From assembly GCF_901709675.1 (NCBI RefSeq), contig NC_051094.1, positions 8,302,501-8,366,500 of the forward strand: a stretch of 64,000 bases of DNA. The letters run 5' to 3'. The stretch comes from Syngnathus acus (Eukaryota; Chordata; Actinopteri; Syngnathiformes; Syngnathidae). The position numbers and the translations under genes were made by a program. Positions 56,589 through 64,000 of the stretch are shown here, piece after piece. Position 1 is the stretch's first letter. Every line of letters begins with the position of its first letter. Under the pieces are notes generated by a model, which saw only the letters and a program-made list of their open reading frames with translations, searched no databases and was not told the DNA's origin.

Positions 56589-59500
56589 CGGGCCCACCAG
56601 CCAACACCCCCTCGCTCATGCCCCCCCCAACTCATTCACAGTCACATAATTTATAAAGGAGTCTGTGCCTCTTAAAGGGATTGCATGGGAGGAGGTGCAA
56701 AGACGGGACTACAACACACCTACCTTTTTTTTTTTTTTGTTGCTCTGTACTCGGATGGTCGGGGTGTACAATGACTGGGAATTTCCTCAACAACAAAAAA
56801 GTGCAAACAAAACAAAAAGTGTCAGTATTTTGTGACCAAAGCATCAATGCCAAAATAATTGAACATTTTTTTTTGTTGTAGTAGTTTTTTTGTTGCCAGT
56901 GTACCGTACATCGCTAAAACCTGTGAATCTCTGAATGCGTCTGTGTGCATTGTTTCCTCTCCTTTTTTCCAGTGTTAATAATAATAATAATGATAATGAA
57001 CAGATGGAACTAGGAGAGCTTCTGTAAATACAGTGTAATACGTCAAAGAAAACAAATGATAAACATAACATAACAAAGTGAAAATCTTGTCCGTCTGGGC
57101 CCACGAGGGAACATATACAAGCAACATACACGCACACTTAAAGAAATGAAGTCGACATGGCGATTATTATTATTATATTTTTTACTTTCAGCAAAATTAA
57201 CTTCAAAGCTCTGCTTTCACTAGGGCTGGGCATTAAACTGCATTCAATGAAAAAAAGCAATATAAAATGTTGAATGTTCTAAGGTCCAGGCTCCAAGCCA
57301 GCGTGTGGAAGTAGCTCAACTTCCAACGTCTGTCGTCACATTTGTAAGTAGCTTAATCCCGAACGCACTTGTGCTCTGTTTTGCCTCCGTCGCTTCCAAG
57401 ACAATAATTAAGAAATTTATGTAACATTCCAAAAAACACGTTGCAAAACAAATCCACCAAGTGACGGCATATTCCAACGTATATTTACCCTAAAAATATT
57501 TAAATTCCTTGTATTTCTTTCTTCCCTGTGTTCCTCATACATTTTTGTTAATTTCCATGGAAAGTTTACAACTTAAAAAATTTGACAACCCCACAACAAT
57601 CAGTCCAAATTGATTAGGCCCATCCCTAACTTGATCTAAAGGCGATATATTCTTTATGTCAAGCCAGGCAGTATTCAAGTCCTCGTCCAATCGTCTTGCG
57701 GGATTGATTGCTTTCCCTGTTCAGCAAAGAATGTGGAATCTGTTACAATTCCCCAAAATGTTTGTGAAAAATATTTCCCTCTGCTGCCAAGCAGTGGTTG
57801 ATTCTTCCACCTGCGTCCCTTCCAGTGACACAAATGCAGATGAGAATCCCATTTTAATGAGCACACAATTTGTATTAGTGGTCACAAGATTCCATCTTCT
57901 CGTTGCGCAATGGCCGGCGGACGTTCCTGATTGTGGTGCTGGCGTCTAACAAAGAACAGTGTGTGTGTATGAGTGTGTGTGCGTGTGTCTGTTTACAGTA
58001 TTAGATTGTTGTCCTGGTTCTTGTTGATTTGTAATAAAGACTGATAAATTCCCCTTTGGTTCTGCTTCACATAAAGTTGTCATTGTTTATGATGACTTTA
58101 GGCACACAAAACATGCACGCACACACAACCCTGGTATGAAAGCTGTTTCTTTTGTGTACCTGTGACATCTGCAACAATGCATTATTGGTATTCAGAGTCC
58201 TCGAATTATTATTTTTTTTTTACATAAACGTTCTTATTAAAATGTTTACTCGACTCCATTTTTTTTGTTTTCTGATCATTTTTATGTTGATTTAGTTTGT
58301 GTTTGGTGGTAAATAAACACTGTTGACATCTGCATGCTTTAAAAAGGCTAGAGTAGAGGACAAATGTATGGCTCTTCCTAAAAACAGCCACTCAGTATCT
58401 CAGTTTTTATTTGCTTGTTGTCAATCATGGATAAGTCAGCAAAAGTGGCCAAATCTAAATGAGATGTCTTTGAAGGACATTTAAAATGGCAGACTTCCTG
58501 TTGTCTTTTTTGCCAGCCATGAGTTCTTGAGACTTTTTTGTGGGTCTATTTATGGTACACATTTCACATCACAAACAATGTGAGTTTTTTGGGGAAAGGG
58601 TTGGGTGGGTTGACTTAAAAAAAAAAAAGAAAGTGGACAAAGACAGTTAAAGTTTCTCTTCCCAAAATTGTTTCCTCTTTTTTTTTTTGTGCTTATTTTA
58701 CTTCCTCCGTCTGCCTGGCTGTAGGTCCAAAATGTCTGTATGTATATATACACACATGCACGCACACATGCACGCACACATTACTCCATGCATATACAAC
58801 ACACAAGTGAACCAAATGTGTTGTAGAAGTATACGACATTCATAGGTCAACTGTAAGATGTAACGAGGAGGAAATGTTTATTTACTTAATAGGGCTAAAC
58901 CCACATTTAAATGAATTTCTTAGTCTCACATTGTTTTAGCGTGTAATTTTTTTGTCTCCAAATTTCAAAAATTACTTTTTTATTTGAGCCAAGGCATTTC
59001 TCTGTCACCTCCCTCTTGACTTCTGTTTAGATGTTATAGAATGCAGAACAGTGCGCGTGTATGTGTGTGGTTTTGGTACTTTGGAATGTTCAAGCAAAGG
59101 TCTTGGGGTAGGCAAAAAAGGAGGAAACAGTTGTCATTGAGAATAATGCCGTGGTCTTAGTGAGGAATGTCAACAGCGCAGCATCGAGGGACCTGACTGG
59201 TGGACAATGAGGCGTAAACCTGTGTGAGTGATGAAATCTCTGTAAGGCTCTTTTTATGCGCTGTGGTGTTCACGTTGCAGGTCAGTACATGGGCGGACAT
59301 GGCAAGTGTCACCTGTGTGATGCCACTTGTCAGGAGTGCACGGGGCCTGAGAGGGAGGACTGCACCAGCTGCCCCTCCACGCGGTGAGAGACCCCCCCGA
59401 TACAAGCAATACAAGAATTTGTTTTAGCTTTTCTTGAAGGATCTTTCCAATATTTTTCGAATCACATCTTACAGCCCAAGCCATAGTCTGCAGAGAACTT

Positions 59501-62500
59501 CCACAGCATCATTGTTCAAAGGTGTCTGTCAGGAGAAGGGTATAAAAGAATTCCCAAAGGATTTTATATATACTATGGAAACCAGAGACGTGCTGGTCAA
59601 GGTGGATAGAATTATGAACAGTTCCAAATACCAGTCAGTGTTTATATAAAACTGTCAGAAAAAGCCCAATAGAACAGCTGAACTTGAGTTTGAATGTGAT
59701 CGGTTAATTCCTAGCCATGTTAGAGTCTGTCTTCATTGAAATAAATGCTCTTGTCATTGTTGAGTTTCAATTTGCATTGTTCCACACAGGCTTTTCGATG
59801 AGGGCGCTTGTGTGATCCGCTGCCAAAGGGGGCGCTACGCTACGGGCAGAGAGTGTCACAGGTGCCACTACACCTGCCACGAGTGCACTGGCGGGGGCCC
59901 TCACAACTGCACCAGCTGTGACACAGGTACAAACTCAGCCCTCAAAAAAACTGTTATTACCTTATTTAGACATTGTTTGATGACTTATGAGCTGTATGAT
60001 AAAGTCCTTCATTCATTTAGTGCTAAACCACTTTTTTTTTTTTTAAGTGTTATCTGACCTTGAATAAGAATGGGGGGGCGGGGGTCATTAGGGACAGGCA
60101 GTCGCAGTCCTAGCTGTGCAAGATCGCAGAGATCTTCAAACAATGAAGATGTCACACTTCCTTGACACTGATAACATCTCAGGTCAACATTTTGCAACAA
60201 AATCCTTAAAATAACCACACAAAGAGGTGAAAATTCCTCAAACACCTGCCCAGTTTTACATGTCGTGACGCCAGTAGAAAACCTTTTCATTAAGCATTTT
60301 TTGGGAGGGCGTGTTGCCCCCAAACAACATCTTGGACCGGAGTTGACAAATCCAGGTCCAGAAAGTAAAAATCCTTTAGCCACTGGTGCTTCTACTCAAC
60401 CGGCAGGTAAAGAGCTACCGGAAACTAGTTAATTTGTTTACCTGCCGGCTCATTTACTTGCAACACACAGAAACACTTGTCTATTCAATGCTGCAGTTTT
60501 ATGCTCCACTCTTAGCTTTTCCACAAATTTGTGCAGTCTCAACTTAGTTGCTTCCTTGTCTCACCCCCTCCAGATATGTTCGATGTGTCCCGCTACCTGT
60601 TTGAGAAGGAATGTCGAGACGTCTGCCCTGAGGGCTTCTTCCATTCTGAGCGCAAACGCTGCGAGCCGTGTGCATCCGACTGTCTTGTGTGCACGTCGGC
60701 CAGCCGCTGCCTCGGCTGCAGCCCAGGACACAAACTAAAACAGGGACAATGTTTTCCGCTGGAGTGCAGCACAGGTGAATTTAGGCCCCTCATGAAGGAT
60801 GGTGTCTGCGATTATATTTTTAGAGCCTTATATGTGTTGTCATGTAAATCAAATGAGTAAATCAGTCACTGTGCAACAAACATCCTTTCATGTATCAAGT
60901 GTTTTTCATCTTGTGCTCTTTAGGTGAGCTTGCAGAGGGCGAAGCCTGTCTATCCTGCGACGACGGCTGCAAACAGTGTGAGCACAGTGAGTTCATCAAA
61001 AAACAACACACACATGCAAACACACACGAACCAAGACACAACCTGAAGGCAGGATTTACGGCTTGTGAGTGCCCCTCTTCCTTTTTCGTCCACGTGTGTG
61101 AATGACTGTTTGGCTTGCACACGTAGCAACATGTCTTTGCATTCATTTTTCACTTTGTGTGTAAGGGGGTAGGATCGAACAATCGCTCTATACGGGCTGC
61201 ATATTGCCCAAACCACCTTTAAAGACACGCCATTTGATGAATTTAAATTCGTTTAAAAATTGTCCCTTGGAAAATTTTGTTTTTGTTTTGGTCACTTGAA
61301 CTGCCGTTTTATGTTGTCTTCTACTACCCCCACTTGGTGACAAACAGCATAACAATCTGTGAGCCGGGCTTAGAAATCTAGCATGGGAAAAATAAAAATA
61401 AAATACATACTGTTTGCTGTGACAAATTTGCGGCATGCAACATTTTCCAGTTAAATCTGGTTATTTTTTTATTCATGCTGTACATTTTTTTATTTATTTT
61501 TTAGGTTTGTTGGATCTCTTTTAGTTTAAAATTAGTTACATTTTTATTTGTATTCATTTTTCAATTTTAATGTTTTTATTTCAATTTTCTGTTCAGCATT
61601 TTTTTATTCCATGCATTTTTAATATAATGACAAACAATTGTCTACGCATTTTTTTTTGACAATATGACATGATGACAGCCCCAACATAAGTGGGCGTGCA
61701 CACAATGAGCAACCACATTATCTAATTAGTTTGTTTCTACTTAGCATTAGCAGTTCTTTTTCCGTAGAGTTTATAGGTCACAATATTGGATAAGGTTTAT
61801 CTTGGTCTCATTTTTTCACAGAACAAAAAAACTTTTTTTCTAGCCACTATACAAACATGCTAACCATGGTATTACTCACAGAGGACTCCGGACACCCGGA
61901 CCAGGGAACAATCTGCCTCAAATGTGAAGATGATTTCTATCAGTAAGTTAAGGAACTTGCTTTGTGTACATTTGATTATGTTACGGTGTAATATGTTTTA
62001 ATTGTGTGCGTGCGTGCGTGTGGCAGGCTTGTTTCTGACTGCTACAAGTCTTGCCCTGATGGCACTATTGGTGTCCCCGAAAATATGACATGCGTCCCGT
62101 GTGAAGACCGGCGCTGTTCCATTTGCGATGAATCACAGTGCTACTGGTGCCAGCGGGGATTCTACTTATTTGGTAGCACTCCCCACCATTTTCAGAGGCC
62201 ACTTTCAAAGAAAGGTGTGACAAGTGTGTTTGTGCGTATAGATGGTAGCTGTGTGGAAAAGTGCCAGGTGGGCTTCTTTGTGGATGTGGAGAATCAGGAG
62301 TGCGAGGCGTGTCACAGAGCGTGCAAGACGTGCGGCGGGCCGAAGTTTGACGACTGCGACTCGTGCCAGGATGAGCTGGTACTGAAAGACGGCGAGTGTA
62401 TGCAGGGAACTCAGCTGGGCGTCTGCCCTAGCGGACGCTTCAGGAACGGTAGGACAAACATACGCTGTTATCTGGCACCTTGACTTCTGTGCGCTCCAAC

Positions 62501-64000
62501 AAGTTTTTCAACCCGGTGCTTAGTCGATGTTATTGTCTTGTTTTGTTGTGTCTGTTTCAGAACAAGGAGAGTGTGAGCTTTGTCATCGTTCTTGTGAGAC
62601 CTGCTTTGGTGCACGTAAAGATGACTGCATCACTTGTCACAAAGGTCTGGCTATATGTTTTGTAGGACTCGATGCGTGCTGTGTGATGTGAATTTTTGTG
62701 TGCCCAAGCACATTATGACATTTCTCTCATACAGTAGACTGCTGAAAGTTTCTCACACATCCTACTGAGGACATTACATGTCATGGTTGTCATTAAAATT
62801 CCATGATTAGCATTAACACCAAGGTGTCCATTTAAGTAGTTATTGTTATTCTTTTTTTGTAGGAGCCTTCCTGACGTCCGATCAGACGTGCGTTATTCGC
62901 TGCCCCGTGTCCACATTTGTCAACGTCACGTCCGGGCGCTGCGACGCCTGTGCGGAGGGTTGCGTCGCATGTCGCGATGCCGACGCGTGCCAGCGGTGTC
63001 AGACCGGACTCTATCTGCAACAGGGAGCCTGTGTGCAACAGTGTGACAGGTCAGCTCGCTCATCAACTGCAGTTCATATTGTTTTACTTTTTAACTTTGT
63101 GTTACAAGCCAATATTTGAGCTGAGGTTTGAGTGAGCTCAAGTGACATGCAATAAAAATGGACTTTTATTCCAATTCATTTCATTGTGGAAAACTGATTT
63201 GAGTATATGTGTCGTTTCCCCTCATACTTATTTTCATTTGCAGAGGTTTCCCCGAGGGTGGTACATGCCGCCCTTGTGCTCCCGAGTGCACGTCCTGCCA
63301 CAACAACACTTCCTTTTGTCTTGGCTGTAAGGCCGACCACCTCCTGCTGGAGCACGTGTGCGTGCGTAGCTGTCCATCTGGCTACTACAGTAAAGATGCG
63401 CAGTGTCTCCGCTGTCCTCCCAACTGTAAACACTGCAACCAGGACGGACTCTGTCACAGTAAGTACACTGGTGGCGGGAGGTAACATTTAGAATAAGGGA
63501 AATTAGTTAGCCTTTATTTGTCCCACACCAGGACATTTGTAAAATAAGAGCAATAAATGGATCCAAATATTTACGAAAGGAGGCCCACCAAATCTGTTTT
63601 TTGTACTTGACACAACAAATAAAATGTGGCGGTAAAACTAAAAAATGAAAAAACACACAAACATCAAAACAATAACATTTAGTGCTTTTCAACACTCCAA
63701 CATGAATCAATTGTGATAGCAGTGTCTCAACCATTTTCCAAGATAATTCAGCCCTACTCTTACGTGTTTCTTTGTGTTTTCTTTCCCAGAATGTGCAGAT
63801 TCCTTCTTCCTCCACGCCGACAACTGTGCGGCCGATTGTCCTACCGGCTATTTCCCGAGCGAACAGCAGCGTGAGTGTGTTCGTTGCCACGCTGACTGCG
63901 CCTCGTGCGACGGGCCGGACCACGACGACTGCAACACGTGCCGCAACGCCAAAGCGCGCCGCTACAATGGAGAGTGTCTGCCCCAATGTCCCAGCGACAC
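22328..64000 (+). CDS. pcsk5: Proprotein convertase subtilisin/kexin type 5, long (PC5B-like) form, 3' end outside window
   Basis: Calcium-dependent serine endoprotease that cleaves proproteins at paired basic sites in the late secretory pathway and pericellular matrix. Exons: 22328-22492, 26960-27064, 31511-31666, 32627-32770, 33709-33785, 36729-36817, 37392-37564, 39706-39918, 41344-41444, 44340-44443, 45511-45643, 49301-49489, 49716-49852, 50007-50144, 50208-50310, 51278-51471, 52606-52690, 54193-54296, 54365-54503, 54642-54757, then the long-form exons 59281-59383, 59790-59926, 60574-60774, 60924-60986, 61882-61942, 62027-62172, 62242-62448, 62561-62644, 62863-63049, 63244-63458, 63790 to edge. 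The phase is kept at every junction. The first 1426 codons are in the window. More than five Cys-rich repeats and the PC5A exon argue for PCSK5 rather than PCSK6 or furin. Fish have two pcsk5 copies, and I cannot say which this is. Confidence 0.95.
22493..26959. other. pcsk5 intron 1
   Basis: About 4.5 kb. No exon is supported. The part at 24530-24920 is very T/A-rich with long poly-T runs. Around 24000-24330 the sequence is C-rich. Open stretches up to 143 codons (25966-26397) have no recognisable protein. Confidence 0.6.
27065..31510. other. pcsk5 intron 2
   Basis: About 4.4 kb with no exon seen. Contains a (GT)n microsatellite at 29587-29617 and a (GAAA)n tract at 31284-31318 not far before the exon 3 acceptor. 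A GC-richer patch around 27640-27765 is unexplained. Confidence 0.6.
32985..33283 (+). repeat. Interspersed fish repeat copy ending in an (AATG)n tail
   Basis: Lies in pcsk5 intron 4. It has the same order as the copy at 6671: 'gcctcacagttcagaggtg', a middle part with 'aaaaacatgcatgg', 'tgattggctggcgaccagtt', 'ctcatgaggatgagcgg', and then a short gaatgaatg tail at about 33262-33282. The tail suggests priming on a simple repeat during retrotransposition, but the family is not assigned. Confidence 0.75.
33917..34086. mobile_element. MITE with TA target duplication in pcsk5 intron 5
   Basis: Inverted ends ACCGTAATTTTCGGACTATA and TATAGTCTGAAAATTACGGT bound a 170-bp segment with internal inverted copies of 'gcgacttatactc'. 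TA flanks both sides (33915-33916 and 34087-34088), as for Tc1/mariner-like non-autonomous elements. The whole element could fold into a hairpin. Confidence 0.85.
34112..34798. mobile_element. Second inverted-repeat element in pcsk5 intron 5
   Basis: The left end ACCATAATTTCTCGAGAATAACAC pairs with the right end GTGTTATTCTCGAGTAATTACCG, with TA dinucleotides at both outer edges. The element is about 690 bp and starts 24 bp after the neighbouring MITE. It contains an open stretch at 34571-34765 (begins [12 protein letters not shown]), which I do not recognise. Confidence 0.7.
34859..35340. repeat. Cluster of simple repeats in pcsk5 intron 5
   Basis: (AAAT)n at 34859-34883, GT-rich tracts at 34925-34985, and a poly-C run followed by (CA)n at 35309-35340. 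No gene is seen in the rest of the intron to 36728. A patch at 35390-35930 is GC-richer and has open frames, but no exon is supported. Confidence 0.7.
37565..39705. other. pcsk5 intron 7
   Basis: About 2.1 kb without a recognised exon. A truncated piece of the interspersed fish repeat ('ggagtttgcatgttctcccc') lies around 38815-38905. Confidence 0.6.
40127..40490 (+). mobile_element. 3' end of a LINE with a (GATG)n tail
   Basis: In pcsk5 intron 8. The frame at 40152-40367 encodes [20 protein letters not shown] followed by LLPLRPDPG, the C-terminal end of a fish non-LTR retrotransposon ORF2. It is followed directly by 'ggataagcggaagaa' and about 28 copies of GATG (40378-40490). 5' truncation with a tetranucleotide tail is typical of target-primed insertion. 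An RTE/Rex3-like origin is likely but not proved. Confidence 0.7.
41445..44339. other. pcsk5 intron 9
   Basis: About 2.9 kb. One hAT-like MITE with a perfect target duplication (42224-42498) is the only clear feature. The rest shows nothing recognisable. Confidence 0.6.
42224..42498. mobile_element. hAT-like MITE with perfect 8-bp target duplication
   Basis: The left end CATAGGTGTCAAACTCC and right end GAGTTTGACACCCCTG are inverted repeats. The octamer gtatacgt is present exactly on both sides (42216-42223 and 42499-42506). The inside holds 'tggcccgccatgtcattc' and 'atggcccgcgagatc' and no transposase. The intact duplication suggests a fairly recent insertion. Confidence 0.88.
44444..45510. 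other. pcsk5 intron 10
   Basis: About 1.1 kb. A (CTCTA)n tract lies at 45229-45263. An open frame of 125 codons at 44758-45135 has no recognised match and is in an AT-rich context. Confidence 0.6.
45783..45879. repeat. (TATAG)n pentanucleotide microsatellite
   Basis: About 19 nearly perfect copies of a five-base unit in pcsk5 intron 11. The lack of interruptions suggests that it is young and length-variable. Confidence 0.95.
46937..46986. repeat. (CCT)n microsatellite
   Basis: About 17 uninterrupted copies of a trinucleotide, pure pyrimidine on the + strand. Read on the + strand in one frame it gives a poly-Pro peptide, which explains an open frame here without indicating a gene. Confidence 0.95.
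50311..51277. other. pcsk5 intron 15
   Basis: About 1 kb, no exon or transposon recognised. A short GC-rich patch at 50970-51060 is unexplained. Confidence 0.55.
51472..54192. other. pcsk5 introns 16 and 17 around exon 52606-52690
   Basis: The two introns (51472-52605 and 52691-54192) hold nothing recognisable beyond GT-rich tracts before the acceptor at 52605 and a poly-T run near 53521-53540. Their open frames are shadows without conserved content. Confidence 0.55.
56473..56588 (+). other. pcsk5: pcsk5 alternative terminal exon of the PC5A isoform
   Basis: The acceptor AG at 56471-56472 joins in phase to the donor at 54758. The exon encodes a 38-residue tail with [17 protein letters not shown], then [15 protein letters not shown], and a TGA at 56586-56588. 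This is nearly identical to the mammalian PC5A-specific C-terminus, including its six cysteines (PLAC domain). It lies in the intron between shared exon 54642-54757 and long-form exon 59281-59383. Confidence 0.93.
56589..58060 (+). other. pcsk5: 3' UTR of the PC5A-like transcript
   Basis: About 1.45 kb without coding signal, ending near AATAAA at 58033-58038. Another AATAAA at about 58311 would extend it. A possible MITE lies inside (57221-57628). Confidence 0.55.
57221..57628. mobile_element. Possible MITE in the PC5A 3' UTR
   Basis: Short inverted ends TAGGGCTGGGC and GCCCATCCCTA bound an AT-rich 408-bp segment with no coding capacity. No clear target duplication is seen, so the call is tentative. 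Confidence 0.4.
58060..59280. other. Intron between the PC5A terminal exon and the first PC5B exon
   Basis: T-rich sequence with several poly-T runs and a short TATA/ACAC simple repeat near 58738-58790. No exon or transposon is recognised. Confidence 0.6.
60987..61881. other. pcsk5 intron between the exons ending 60986 and starting 61882
   Basis: About 0.9 kb, T-rich, with nothing recognisable. The exon that ends at 60986 is short (63 bp) and stops after CKQCEH, in the middle of a Cys-rich repeat. Confidence 0.55.
62173..62241 (+). other. pcsk5: 69-bp in-frame intron of pcsk5 (possible exitron)
   Basis: The segment has GT (gtagca) at the left and AG (cgtatag) at the right, and removing it joins [12 protein letters not shown] to GSCVEKC, as in human. 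Its length is divisible by three and it has no stop, so it can also be read through and would add 23 residues. Confidence 0.7.

Larger units (their letters stand above)
50208..64000 (+). other. pcsk5: pcsk5 cysteine-rich furin-like repeats (16 in window)
   Basis: I count 16 repeats of the type CxxCxxxCxxC...C..C in the window. Five precede the isoform fork (for example [26 protein letters not shown]) and eleven follow it (for example [45 protein letters not shown]). Human PC5B has about 22, so roughly six repeats, the transmembrane segment and the cytosolic tail should lie beyond 64000. The first five are the part that holds the enzyme at heparan sulphate and TIMP-2 in mammals. Confidence 0.9.

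Overview
The window is nuclear DNA from a vertebrate, most likely a ray-finned fish with a compact genome. It carries three multi-exon protein-coding genes, all on the + strand, with GT-AG introns of 66 bp to several kb. Introns and spacers hold microsatellites and short inverted-repeat DNA transposons typical of teleosts. I cannot name the species. Exons were found by matching translated blocks to remembered vertebrate proteins, and boundaries were set by requiring GT/AG sites and consistent reading phase. All three models keep one open frame through every junction.

Layout. (1) 800-6325: kif24, a centriolar kinesin that restrains ciliogenesis, 13 coding exons and 1198 residues, complete. Its largest exon carries a degenerate tandem repeat, and a related unit lies inverted in an intron of the same gene. 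(2) 7.2-19.05 kb: ubap2, an RNA- and ubiquitin-binding protein with an N-terminal UBA domain, 28 coding exons plus a non-coding first exon, 1169 residues, complete. It starts less than 1 kb after kif24. (3) 19.06-22.0 kb: spacer with a hAT-like MITE. (4) 22328 to the right edge: pcsk5, a proprotein convertase of the subtilisin/kexin family. Its signal peptide, prodomain, catalytic domain, P domain and 16 cysteine-rich repeats are present. The gene leaves the window inside the cysteine-rich region, so the expected membrane anchor and tail are outside.

The pcsk5 locus contains the fork that makes two isoforms in mammals. After the fifth cysteine-rich repeat there is an alternative terminal exon (56473-56588) that gives a soluble 926-residue PC5A-like protein, with its own 3' UTR and poly(A) signal. 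Further downstream the exons of the long PC5B-like form continue.

The three genes are not a functional pathway. In human, KIF24 and UBAP2 are neighbours in the same order and direction on 9p, and PCSK5 is on 9q, so the window looks like an ancestral linkage kept in fish. I found no convincing new multi-gene system. The most notable signals are the kif24 repeat with its inverted intronic copy, the conserved PC5A/PC5B fork, a 69-bp in-frame intron in pcsk5 that can be read through, and several well-bounded DNA transposons.
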